In this document: positions 5,571 through 11,931 of the stretch, piece by piece
Position numbering within the stretch: position 1 is the first letter of the stretch
Layout: each line of letters begins with the position of its first letter
Assembly (NCBI GenBank): GCA_003457065.1
Contig: DMJQ01000076.1
Span: 1 to 12,077 of the forward strand
Length of the DNA: 12,077 nt
Origin: Clostridiales bacterium
GTDB taxonomy: Bacteria; Bacillota; Clostridia; Tissierellales; Sedimentibacteraceae
Direction: 5' to 3'
Translations under genes and position numbers: made by a program
Notes under the pieces: generated by a model
Database searches by the model: none
The model's input: the letters and a program-made list of their open reading frames with translations, nothing else
What the model was told of the DNA's origin: nothing

Positions 5571-8285
5571 TTAAAGCAATTCTTTGTATTTTTTCACATA
5601 TAGTTTTTTCATGATTGTAGCTAATGCCATATAAAGAATTATTGTAATGGCTAAATACAGGAAATAAATCTTTGGTAGTGGTGTTAGATCTATAGATGCT
5701 CCAAAGCTGGTAAATGGTATTATAGTCAGTAAAGCTATTCCCGCAAATGTGAGTAAAGTCAATTGTATTGAAGCTCTACTTTGAATAAAAGGTATCTTTG
5801 GTGTTCTTATCATATGAATTACAAGTGTTTGGCTCCACATTGATTCAACAAACCAACCCGCTTGGAAAACAGCAATATATAACGCCATCATTTTAGGATC
5901 TGTTAGCTGGTGAAACAACAATCCGCCTGTAAACATTGGAGCTATGATAAAGTACATCAATAAATATGTTGTAATATCAAATACAGAACTGGTTGGTCCT
6001 ATCCATAACATAAATTTGGAAACTGAACTTGCATCCCATGCTTTTGGTTTTTCTAAAAATTCTTTATCTACATTGTCCCATGGAATTGCAGTACAGGAAA
6101 TATCATATATTAAATTAAGCAAAATCAGATGTAAAGGTGCCATGGGTAGGAAGGGTAAAAAAATACTTGCTACTAATACTGACAATACATTCCCAAAGTT
6201 AGATGAAGCTGTCATTTTAATATATTTAATCATATTAGCATAAGTCTTTCTTCCTTCAATGATACCATTTTCAAGTACCATTAAATCCTTTTCTAATAGG
6301 ATTACATTTGCTGATTCTTTTGCAATGTCTACTGCATTATCAACTGAAATTCCTACATCTGAAGCCTCTAATGCTCCGGCGTCATTAATACCATCTCCCA
6401 TATACCCTACAGAATGTCCTTTATCCCTTAAGACATTTATAACTCTGGTTTTTTGAGAAGGTGACATTTTAGCAAAAATAGTTATTTTTTCTGTTAAATT
6501 ACCAAGCTCCTCATCTGAAAGCCCTTCAACATCTGAGCCCAAATATATCTTATCAAATTTAATTCCAACTTGTTTGCAAACACTTCTTGTTACTTCTTCG
6601 TTGTCTCCTGTTAATATTTTTATATCTACACCACTTGCCTTTAAAGCTTTAATAGCTGTTATTGCACTTTCTTTTGGTGGATCGAGGAAAGCGAGATACC
6701 CGATTAATACCATATCATTTTCATCAGCAACGGAAAACTCTCCAACCGGTGAAGGATTTGTTTTCTGTGAAACAGCTATTACTCTCATTCCATTATTATT
6801 TAAATCTCTTACCTTATCTAAAACAAATTTTTTCATCTCTTCAGTTAATTCAACAACCTTGCCTTTATATTCTACATGACTTGATATATTAAGCATTTCT
6901 TCAACTGCACCCTTAGTTATCATTTGTGTTTTGCCCGTTTCATCTTCTAACACAACACTCATTCTTCTTCTGGTAAAGTCAAATGGAACTTCATCTACCT
7001 CTTTATACCTTGTGATACTATGCTCTATATTTTTATCACTATCTTTTAATTCCATAGTCTTGTCTATGATAGCAATATCCATTAAATTTTTTAGCCCGGT
7101 TTGATAATAACTGTTTAAAAATCCATGCCTTAATACTCTGGTGTCGCTACTACCATCTATGTCTAAATGATATTGCAATTTAACCTTATCTTCAGTAAGT
7201 GTACCTGTTTTATCAGTGCACAGTATATCCATTGACCCTAAATTTTGTATTGAATTTAAGTTTTTAATAATTACTTTTTCCTTTGACATAGATACAGCAC
7301 CTTTTGCCAGGCTGGTGGTGACAATCATTGGCAGCATTTCCGGAGTTAAGCCCACAGCTATGGATATAGCAAATAATAATGCTCCCATCCAATCTCCATT
7401 TGTTATCCCATTAATAAAAAACACAATGGGAACCATGACCAGCATAAATTTAATTAAAACCCAAGATACCGAATTAACTCCTTTTTCAAAGATTGTTTCT
7501 GTTGGATTTTTATTTAATTCTTGTGCGATTCCTCCAAATATCGTATCATTCCCGGTTGAAACAACCATTCCCTTCGCAGAGCCGCTGAGAACAACAGTTC
7601 CCATAAAAGCAAGGTTATTTCTTTCAAGGGCTGTTCCATCACTAATTAAAGCTGCTGAAGTCTTTTCTACCGCTTCACTCTCTCCTGTTAAAGATGATTG
7701 GCTTATGAATAAATCCTTTGCTTTAATAATTCTCATATCAGCAGGAATCATATCCCCGGCAGATAAATGTACAATATCCCCTACAACTATTTCATCCAAA
7801 GGTATTTCCATGGTTCCAAGTTCAACCCTTTCAACACTGGCTGTGGTTTCAATCATTTCTAATAGCTTCTCTGCTGCATTTCCACTTCTGGTTTCTTGAA
7901 CGAATCGTAATATCCCCGATATTAATACCATGATTAAAATGATAGCTACTGTGGTATAGTCTTTCTCTAATGGTTCAGCCAAAATAACATCTGTAAATAT
8001 AGATACTATAACAAGGGCAATTAATATCGTGGTAAAGGGATCTATAAATGCTTTAACCAGCTTTTTAAATAAACTATTATCTCTATTATAGGTTACTGTA
8101 TTATCTCCATATAAGTTTCTTGCAGACTTTATTTGTATTTTTGTCTTACCCTTTACTGAACTATCTAATATATCATAAACTTTATCTACATCACTTTCAG
8201 ATACAGTAATCAATCTTTTATTAATCTCATCATGTCTTTCTTTATTTTTTATCGTATTCATTAACATTTTTTTATTATTTTTCAT
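5571..8285 (-). CDS. mgtA: magnesium-transporting P-type ATPase (P3B), MgtA type
   Basis: A 904-residue protein starting at ATG 8285, chosen because GGGAGGT lies 5 bases upstream; an in-frame ATG at 8318 has no such site. It imports Mg2+ across the cytoplasmic membrane at the cost of ATP. All P-type ATPase parts are present: TGES of the actuator domain (residues 200-203), the phosphorylated Asp in DKTGTLTE (D358), KGA (458-460), TGDN (559-562) and [10 protein letters not shown] (from 630). Subfamily signs are [12 protein letters not shown] (about 312-323) and [19 protein letters not shown] (from 684), both characteristic of MgtA/MgtB. Length is normal, with ten membrane segments expected. An insertion sequence begins about 100 bases upstream, so its native promoter may have been displaced. 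No leader resembling a known Mg2+ riboswitch is visible. Confidence 0.95.
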   Translation of the reverse strand: MKNNKKMLMNTIKNKERHDEINKRLITVSESDVDKVYDILDSSVKGKTKIQIKSARNLYGDNTVTYNRDNSLFKKLVKAFIDPFTTILIALVIVSIFTDVILAEPLEKDYTTVAIILIMVLISGILRFVQETRSGNAAEKLLEMIETTASVERVELGTMEIPLDEIVVGDIVHLSAGDMIPADMRIIKAKDLFISQSSLTGESEAVEKTSAALISDGTALERNNLAFMGTVVLSGSAKGMVVSTGNDTIFGGIAQELNKNPTETIFEKGVNSVSWVLIKFMLVMVPIVFFINGITNGDWMGALLFAISIAVGLTPEMLPMIVTTSLAKGAVSMSKEKVIIKNLNSIQNLGSMDILCTDKTGTLTEDKVKLQYHLDIDGSSDTRVLRHGFLNSYYQTGLKNLMDIAIIDKTMELKDSDKNIEHSITRYKEVDEVPFDFTRRRMSVVLEDETGKTQMITKGAVEEMLNISSHVEYKGKVVELTEEMKKFVLDKVRDLNNNGMRVIAVSQKTNPSPVGEFSVADENDMVLIGYLAFLDPPKESAITAIKALKASGVDIKILTGDNEEVTRSVCKQVGIKFDKIYLGSDVEGLSDEELGNLTEKITIFAKMSPSQKTRVINVLRDKGHSVGYMGDGINDAGALEASDVGISVDNAVDIAKESANVILLEKDLMVLENGIIEGRKTYANMIKYIKMTASSNFGNVLSVLVASIFLPFLPMAPLHLILLNLIYDISCTAIPWDNVDKEFLEKPKAWDASSVSKFMLWIGPTSSVFDITTYLLMYFIIAPMFTGGLLFHQLTDPKMMALYIAVFQAGWFVESMWSQTLVIHMIRTPKIPFIQSRASIQLTLLTFAGIALLTIIPFTSFGASIDLTPLPKIYFLYLAITIILYMALATIMKKLYVKKYKELL

Positions 8286-8308
8286 TTCGATACCTCCCAT
8301 TTTGAATT

Positions 8309-8336
8309 GTAGTGTCAAGTAGACACTCCACTTTTT
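8309..8336. repeat. hairpin upstream of mgtA with T-run
   Basis: AGTGTC (8311-8316) and GACACT (8322-8327) pair perfectly around AAGTA; two outer pairs (GT/AC) follow after a 2-base bulge, and six T residues come next on the + strand. It has the form of a + strand terminator but no + strand gene precedes it. On the - strand it lies about 25 bases upstream of the mgtA start and contains TTGACA, so it could be an operator for mgtA or a trace of another element's end. Confidence 0.4.
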
Positions 8337-8369
8337 TATTTAAAATCCTATATTATCAAGGGTTACATA

Positions 8370-8389
8370 GTTTTTTTAAATAAAAAAAC
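8370..8389. repeat. A/T palindrome at the IS left edge
   Basis: GTTTTTTTA (8370-8378) and TAAAAAAAC (8381-8389) are perfect inverted copies around AA. It directly abuts the left arm of the transposase control hairpin (8387-8395). Either orientation gives a T-run, so it might reduce transcription entering or leaving the element, or be part of its end. Confidence 0.45.
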
Positions 8390-8461
8390 AATGACCCCGA
8401 ATTTTCTGATATAATTGAAGTTTACCACAACATCAAAACAACTCAGAAAGGTGTCATTGTT
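8387..8461 (+). promoter_or_regulatory. long hairpin sequestering the transposase ribosome site
   Basis: AACAATGAC (8387-8395) pairs with GTCATTGTT (8453-8461), CC (8396-8397) with GG (8450-8451), and TTTCTGA (8403-8409) with TCAGAAA (8443-8449): 18 pairs with small bulges. The right arm contains the ribosome site AAAGG (8447-8451) and ends directly before the ATG at 8462. The promoter's -10 box lies in the loop, so transcripts made by the IS itself lack the left arm, while read-through transcripts carry both arms and would hide the ribosome site. This matches the known protection of IS10 and IS50 against outside transcription; the mechanism here is inferred from structure. Confidence 0.7.
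8410..8415 (+). promoter_or_regulatory. -10 box of the transposase promoter
   Basis: A perfect TATAAT lies 46 bases before the transposase ATG. Transcription would start near 8421-8423. No good -35 box is seen at the standard distance (AACAAT at 8387-8392 with 17 bases between), so the promoter is probably weak, as is common for transposases. Confidence 0.6.
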
Positions 8462-9904
8462 ATGTCTTCAATTATAACTTATTTATTACTATATAATCAA
8501 TATTTAATTAAACAAATTCATGAATTAACTTTATTTATCGCAAAATATATTCCTATAAAGCAGTGGACTTTTGATGATTCCAATAGCCCAGCTTATCAAA
8601 AATTTAAAACAGATAAGCTTCCCATTATTAAAAAGTTTGAAAAACAGGACTACCGTTTTCTACTTGAATACATTCTCTGGAAATATGGTAAGGCTGTTAA
8701 ACCAGTTCAGCGTCGTAACGGTAAAACTATCCCAGAAAATACAGTGTGTCCTTTATGCGGAGCACCACATCAATACATATATGATAACAATGGTGGAAAC
8801 GGTCAATTCCAATGCAAAGTATGTGGTCAAACATTTATTACCGGTGAACAAGTAACTTCACCATTAATTCTTATTTGTCCGTATTGTGGACATGTTCTGA
8901 CTTCTGTAAAGGACCGTAAGCACTTTGTGGTTCATAAATGCGTCAACATGAAGTGCTCTTACTACAAGAACAATCTAAAGCTGCTTCCTAAGGATTTGAA
9001 GCCTGAAGATAAGTATAAATACAAACTCCATTATATCTACCGAGAATTTACGTTAGATTTCTTTTCTATGGACTTAAACCAACTGCCTTCTTGGGTTACC
9101 AGTTTTAAGTTTAGAAAGAATAATGCTCATATTATGGGGCTTTGCCTTACATATCATGTTAACCTTGGCCTATCTCTACGTAAAACGGCTGAAGCAATGC
9201 GCGAAATTCACAACATCAACATCTCTCACACCATGGTTGCAAGCTATGCCAGAACAGCTGCTGTACTCATCAAGCCATTTGTTGATACTTTTGATTACAA
9301 TCCTTCCAATAATCTATCTGCAGATGAAACCTATATTAAAATCAAAGGCTTAAAAGGCTATATTTGGCTCATTATGGATACTGTTTCTCGCTCTATTCTT
9401 GGTTATCAAGTTTCTAAGAGCCGTGATGTTGGCCCTTGTATCCTTACCATGCGTATGGCATTTGATAAATTCAAGGAATTCCCAGGTAAAGCATTAAAAT
9501 TCATTGCAGATGGCTACAGTGCTTATCCTTTGGCTGCTCAACAGTTTAAACTTGAGAAAGACTGGAATTTCAACATCACACAAGTCATCGGTCTTACTAA
9601 TGATGATGCTGTTTCAAAAGAATTTCGTCCTTTCAAACAAAAAATCGAACGTCTTAACCGTACCTTTAAAGCTTCTTACCGCGTTACATGCGGTTATGGC
9701 ACTGATGACGGTGCTTACTATGGAGTGAACCTCTGGGTTGCCTATTACAACTTCATGCGTCCCCATGAACTTTATAGATGGAAGCGTCCTTTAAACGAGG
9801 TAGATATGCTCAAAAATGCTGACAATATGCCTGGTAAATGGCAACTTCTTATCTTTTTAGGGCAACAGGTCATTTTTAATATGCAAGAAAACCCTACATC
9901 TTAA
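8462..9904 (+). CDS. DDE transposase with two zinc ribbons and IS6/IS240-like core
   Basis: A 480-residue protein that cuts and joins the ends of the surrounding IS. Residues 1-90 are helical and basic. A first CxxC pair set (C96/C99 with C118/C121) and a second (C139/C142 with C160/C165) look like two zinc ribbons for DNA binding. Helix-turn-helix-like sequence is seen around 235-262 (LSLRKTAEAMREIHNINISH). The RNase H-like core has D288 (SADETYIKIKG), D350 (FIADGYSAYP) and E396 with K403 seven residues later (KIERLNRTFK). The core resembles IS6/IS240 transposases, but those are usually about 220-250 residues, so this is a longer relative. Its ribosome site is buried in the hairpin at 8387-8461. 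The frame is intact. Exact IS family assignment remains open. Confidence 0.88.
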   Translation: MSSIITYLLLYNQYLIKQIHELTLFIAKYIPIKQWTFDDSNSPAYQKFKTDKLPIIKKFEKQDYRFLLEYILWKYGKAVKPVQRRNGKTIPENTVCPLCGAPHQYIYDNNGGNGQFQCKVCGQTFITGEQVTSPLILICPYCGHVLTSVKDRKHFVVHKCVNMKCSYYKNNLKLLPKDLKPEDKYKYKLHYIYREFTLDFFSMDLNQLPSWVTSFKFRKNNAHIMGLCLTYHVNLGLSLRKTAEAMREIHNINISHTMVASYARTAAVLIKPFVDTFDYNPSNNLSADETYIKIKGLKGYIWLIMDTVSRSILGYQVSKSRDVGPCILTMRMAFDKFKEFPGKALKFIADGYSAYPLAAQQFKLEKDWNFNITQVIGLTNDDAVSKEFRPFKQKIERLNRTFKASYRVTCGYGTDDGAYYGVNLWVAYYNFMRPHELYRWKRPLNEVDMLKNADNMPGKWQLLIFLGQQVIFNMQENPTS

Positions 9905-9946
9905 TTACTATCTGTTCTTAGATTTAAGAGCCAGAGGTAACACACC

Positions 9947-10100
9947 AGCCATCCCTTTAGGGACTTGCCCTTGATGGCAGGGCTAAACAATGCTACAATG
10001 CTGTGAACACGACGGTGAAATCTTTCTGTTCTTGAGTTTTATCGCCGTCGGTAAAACCTATCAGCATTGTTTTGTCATGCAGTCAAGGGTGGTGACGGCT
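9947..10100. other. nested inverted repeats of unknown function (oriT-like or structured RNA)
   Basis: Four nested pairings share one centre: AGCC 9947-9950 with GGCT 10097-10100; CCCTTGA 9968-9974 with TCAAGGG 10083-10089; ACAATGCTG 9995-10003 with CAGCATTGT 10062-10070; GACGGTGA 10011-10018 with TCGCCGTC 10042-10049 (one G-T). A second copy of ACAATGCT (AAACAATGCT, 9985-9994) can pair with AGCATTGTTT (10063-10072) instead, giving two alternative folds. The region is more GC-rich than its surroundings and has no ORF. Candidates are the transfer origin or a leader of a lost conjugative element, or a non-coding RNA. Nothing nearby proves any of these. Confidence 0.55.
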
Positions 10101-10105
10101 TATCG

Positions 10106-10168
10106 CTAACTATATTTTTGATTTTCTACGTTCTTTTTGAATCTAATTTTTTTGTCCCTTATTTTCAT
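10106..10168 (-). CDS. very small basic ORF, doubtful
   Basis: A 20-codon frame from ATG 10168 reading MKIRDKKIRFKKNVENQKYS, eight bases after the stop of the ORF at 10177-10341 on the same strand. Ten of 20 residues are charged, mostly basic. The opening resembles the N-termini of small relaxosome-type proteins, but it is too short to assign. There is no clear ribosome site. It could be the stub of a truncated gene whose continuation was replaced by the structured region at 9947-10100. Confidence 0.25.
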   Translation of the reverse strand: MKIRDKKIRFKKNVENQKYS

Positions 10169-10176
10169 AAGCTACT

Positions 10177-10341
10177 TTACACTATCTTTGAATTCATTAT
10201 TCCCAAACCTATGCCAAATACTTCCTCCCGGCTAATATTAGTAATAAGATCAGCGATACCATCTTTAAGTATTATCTCATTTTCTGCAAAACCTACACCT
10301 ATTATTAAATGAATAACAAAATCTAAAGTAGTAATGATAAT
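10177..10341 (-). CDS. 54-codon ORF with strong ribosome site but no standard start codon
   Basis: On the - strand AGGAGG (10344-10349) is followed by an open frame of up to 54 codons that has no ATG, GTG or TTG near the site. Possible starts are ATT at 10341, ATC at 10338 or ATT at 10335 (8 bases from AGGAGG). The product reads LDFVIHLIIGVGFAENEIIL and continues to SREEVFGIGLGIMNSKIV; it mixes a hydrophobic first third with an acidic middle. I do not recognise it. The sequence just after the ribosome site (GGCGATTAT) matches that of the 22-codon ORF 96 bases upstream, where an ATG follows, so the start may have been lost by mutation. Confidence 0.35.
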   Translation of the reverse strand: MIITTLDFVIHLIIGVGFAENEIILKDGIADLITNISREEVFGIGLGIMNSKIV

Positions 10342-10368
10342 CGCCTCCTTTCCTAAACTAATGATAAA

Positions 10369-10437
10369 TTACAAATAATGAACAGAGTGCATTGAACAAA
10401 ATGCTATCTGCTCTAATAACAAACTACTATCTCCCAT
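10369..10437 (-). CDS. 22-codon ORF with good ribosome site
   Basis: ATG 10437 lies 7 bases after GGAAGG and opens a 22-codon frame starting MGDSSLLLEQIAF and ending SVHYL. It is in the same frame as, and directly upstream of, the 54-codon ORF, with a single TAA and a fresh ribosome site between. The product is unknown; it could be a leader peptide, a signalling peptide, or the start of a gene interrupted by the TAA. Confidence 0.35.
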   Translation of the reverse strand: MGDSSLLLEQIAFCSMHSVHYL

Positions 10438-10461
10438 ATAATCGCCTTCCACTCAATGCAC
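10387..10461. repeat. spaced inverted repeat around the 22-codon ORF
   Basis: GTGCATTGA (10387-10395) and TCAATGCAC (10453-10461) are perfect 9-base inverted copies 57 bases apart. They enclose the ribosome site and start codon of the 22-codon ORF on the - strand. The transcript could fold so that this start is held in a long loop. The function is unknown. Confidence 0.4.
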
Positions 10462-10535
10462 CTTCTTTCAAATAAAAGTATCTATAATTAACCCTGTAAA
10501 CCATGTTTATTGTAGCTGTTGCTAAATTTAAGCAT

Positions 10536-10568
10536 AAAAAAACCACCATAACAGAAAGTTATTAGTGG
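10536..10568 (-). terminator. intrinsic terminator of the - strand immunity-like cluster
   Basis: Read on the - strand, CCAC (10568-10565) pairs with GTGG and, after one or two unpaired bases, AATAAC-type sequence (10563-10558) pairs with GTTAT, around a TTTCT loop; seven T residues follow (10542-10536). It lies 34 bases after the end of the SUKH pseudogene and is the natural end of that transcription unit. Confidence 0.75.
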
Positions 10569-10601
10569 CATATAAATAAACTAAATACACATACTAAAAA
10601 T

Positions 10602-10869
10602 TTAGATATCTTCACATAACTCTGTTATTTTAACAAAATATTCAATTAAATACATACAACTATAATAATCCATATTTATCTACCTCAATTAAAAATCCGC
10701 CCAATGATGACATAGTAAATTCTCTAAACTCCTGCGGAAGTGTGCTTCAGATACTATTCTCAAATGCAGATATCTCCGATTCAGATGGTTCATTACCAAT
10801 ACATGCAAATACCTGGTATGTATTTTTATCATAGTTACGAAAATAATCATAAATTTCTTGTAATGCCAT
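10602..10869 (-). pseudogene. broken SMI1/KNR4 (SUKH) family immunity-type gene
   Basis: ATG 10869 has a good ribosome site (AAGGAG) and opens a frame of 40 codons, MALQEIYDYFRNYDKN onward, stopped by TGA at 10749-10747. The same frame continues with STLPQEFREFTMSSLGGFLI up to a TAG, and a +1 shift there continues to a TAA at 10604-10602. The pattern of charged residues followed by LPQEFREF and then GG is the N-terminal signature of SUKH proteins, which often neutralise toxins delivered between bacteria. Normal members have about 130-180 residues, so an internal stop, a probable frameshift and a short C-terminus all indicate a dead gene. The assignment rests on motif resemblance. It follows the 171-residue gene on the same strand and ends at the terminator 10536-10568. 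Confidence 0.7.
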
Positions 10870-10891
10870 TTTAATTCTCCTTCTTCATCCC

Positions 10892-10919
10892 ATATAAATT
10901 TCCTGTAGTTCTGTTTTAA
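10892..10919 (-). repeat. 28-base repeat, copy 1, upstream of the SUKH pseudogene
   Basis: Matches 11526-11553 at 24 of 28 positions in the same orientation. It ends 22 bases before the start of the SUKH pseudogene. Read in frame with the preceding 171-residue gene, past that gene's stop, the region stays open for over 30 codons, including SELKQNYRKFIWDEEGE, so it may be the residue of a lost coding sequence. Confidence 0.6.
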
Positions 10920-10938
10920 TTCGCTTACAGTAGCGAAT
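10919..10938. repeat. small perfect hairpin between the cluster genes
   Basis: ATTCGCT (10919-10925) and AGCGAAT (10932-10938) pair perfectly across six bases. It lies in the 95-base gap between the 171-residue gene and the SUKH pseudogene. No T-run follows on either side, so it is unlikely to be a terminator; it could affect mRNA stability. Confidence 0.4.
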
Positions 10939-10964
10939 GCTCTTAATCCTGGGCTAAATTGGAT

Positions 10965-11480
10965 TTACAGAAAGTAGCCTTTATTCCCGATGCCAATCGT
11001 AGCCCAATGATTAACTTTCTTTTTCTCATATTCCAACTCTTCAGCATCCATTTCTTCATTCTCTTCCTCTATTTCCTCAATCATTTCTTGGAAGCTCTCA
11101 GGTGTTCCTTGACGATAAATGCCAACGCTGATATTTAAGAAGTTATATGAATATCCATACTCACTGTCATCAATATGCCCATCATTCTTATCTTTAAGAA
11201 TACTAAATAGGGTGTCTGCACTTACTTCAAACGCATTGACTCCATATATCATTGGCTGAATATCTCCGTCAATGCCTGCTAAAAATTCAATATATTTTAC
11301 AAAGCTATTTTCGTCAAAATCAATTCTTAACTCACTTCCAAAATAGTAATAGGAATTTTTCTGCACGCTATTCGGGTTTCCTAAAATAGCCTCAACTTTT
11401 TCTTTGCCATCCAGTAGATTGATACTCTTATTTTTCCAAGTTATCCCCACCAGTGGAACAATTTCAACAACAAGGTTCAT
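10965..11480 (-). CDS. 171-residue probable immunity-type protein, family not identified
   Basis: ATG 11480 has a GGGAG ribosome site 9 bases upstream and overlaps the stop of the preceding 50-codon ORF (ATGA). The protein is soluble and acidic, with no signal peptide or membrane segment. It alternates short beta-type stretches (NSYYYFGSELRIDF, NFLNISVGIYR) with a strongly acidic helix-like segment (EEIEEENEEMDAEELEYEKK, about 135-155) and ends WATIGIGNKGYFL. I cannot name the family. Size, acidity and its position next to a SUKH gene fit immunity proteins of polymorphic toxin systems, which is inference from context. The same frame stays open for more than 30 codons after the TAA, so an older, longer reading frame or a fused remnant is possible. 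It is the only intact larger gene of this cluster. Confidence 0.75.
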   Translation of the reverse strand: MNLVVEIVPLVGITWKNKSINLLDGKEKVEAILGNPNSVQKNSYYYFGSELRIDFDENSFVKYIEFLAGIDGDIQPMIYGVNAFEVSADTLFSILKDKNDGHIDDSEYGYSYNFLNISVGIYRQGTPESFQEMIEEIEEENEEMDAEELEYEKKKVNHWATIGIGNKGYFL

Positions 11481-11629
11481 ACGTTTGTTCTCCCTTCAAC
11501 TACGATTAGGTGTTCAGATAAGCTTATATAATTTTCCTGCAGCTTTGTTTTAAAGCTGGCACAAATATATCTCGTGAATGTACAACATTGCATACTATCA
11601 ATACACATGCCTTTTTGTGTAAATTTCAT
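11477..11629 (-). CDS. 50-codon ORF linked by ATGA overlaps on both sides
   Basis: ATG 11629 overlaps the stop of an upstream frame (GTATGA), and its own TGA (11479-11477) overlaps the ATG of the 171-residue gene in the same way. It encodes 50 residues (MKFTQKGMCIDSMQCCTFTR to VVEGRTNV) with four Cys and no recognised domain. Two four-base overlaps are the typical layout of translationally coupled genes. The ORF spans repeat copy 2 (11526-11553), so it may instead be a remnant whose openness is fortuitous. No strong ribosome site precedes it; translation would depend on re-initiation. Confidence 0.35.
   Translation of the reverse strand: MKFTQKGMCIDSMQCCTFTRYICASFKTKLQENYISLSEHLIVVEGRTNV
11526..11553 (-). 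repeat. 28-base repeat, copy 2, upstream of the 171-residue gene
   Basis: Differs from the copy at 10892-10919 at 4 of 28 positions and lies 46 bases before the start of the 171-residue gene. The presence of related sequence directly upstream of two neighbouring immunity-like genes suggests cassette duplication or recombination through shared flanks. In one frame both copies read LKQ..RK.I, in another KT.LQE.Y, and the substitutions do not decide between them. Confidence 0.6.
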
Positions 11630-11742
11630 ACATCACCATCATCAGAGTTATCTCTGCAAATGAGCTGCTTAATACTCTTGTAATTTAAATCATAATTGTA
11701 AGCAATGAAGCCTTCGAATGCGCACTGATTTGAAGGCTCTAT
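11626..11742 (-). pseudogene. C-terminal fragment of an unidentified protein
   Basis: An open - strand frame without a start codon, from just after a TGA (ATA at 11742) to TGA 11628-11626, reads SNQCAFEGFIAYNYDLNYKS and ends RDNSDDGDV. The composition looks like real protein, and the stop shares an ATGA with the next ORF. The N-terminal part is absent from the upstream sequence, so it is probably the tail of a truncated gene of the same cluster. No family was recognised. Confidence 0.4.
11709..11738. repeat. 11-bp hairpin inside the gene fragment
   Basis: AGCCTTC (11709-11715) pairs with GAAGGCT (11732-11738); the stem continues through one G-T pair and AAT/ATT to an eight-base loop GCGCACTG. 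No T-run follows. It may be a trace of a recombination point, since it lies at the truncated end of the fragment 11626-11742. Confidence 0.45.
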
Positions 11743-11931
11743 TCATTACAATCTAATTCTCACTTTTCAGACAATGCTATACCATAAAAAAATCACAGTA
11801 TTGAGTGCCATAAATGAAAAGGTAACTACACTTACCATACAAATGTTAAATGTTTTACTGATTTCACCTTCATAAGATTTAACTCTTCTACTTTTCTCGC
11901 TATAAAATCACGCAATCATAACGCTCTATGA

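Larger units (their letters stand above)
8370..9904 (+). mobile_element. insertion sequence with IS6/IS240-like DDE transposase, ends unresolved
   Basis: The element contains one gene with its own promoter and control hairpin. The coordinates given are a minimum running from the palindrome at 8370-8389 to the transposase stop. I could not find convincing terminal inverted repeats or a target duplication by eye; a short match of GTTAC-containing sequence at 8361-8369 and, inverted, at about 9935-9943 is too weak to rely on. The left end lies within 8286-8387, that is between the mgtA start and the transposase leader. The right end probably falls before the nested repeats at 9947-10100. The open, undamaged transposase suggests the copy is recent or still active. 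Confidence 0.7.

Noticed and set aside
7216..7899. 227-codon + strand frame inside mgtA
   Set aside because: It is long because of the composition of the opposite strand; mgtA is unmistakable, and this frame has no ribosome site or domain.
8286..8370. Mg2+ riboswitch upstream of mgtA
   Set aside because: The space is too short and lacks the multi-helix pattern of the M-box; only a 6-bp hairpin is present.
8361..9943. Possible terminal inverted repeats of the IS (GTTAC-containing ends)
   Set aside because: Only about 7 of 9 bases match and no flanking target duplication was found, so the ends are left open.
10067..10312. 81-codon + strand frame right of the nested repeats
   Set aside because: It starts inside the inverted-repeat region without a ribosome site, and the opposite strand has ORFs with strong ribosome sites.
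10387..10461. CRISPR-like or short mobile element reading of the 9-base inverted repeat
   Set aside because: There is a single pair in inverted, not direct, orientation, and no spacer series or transposase.
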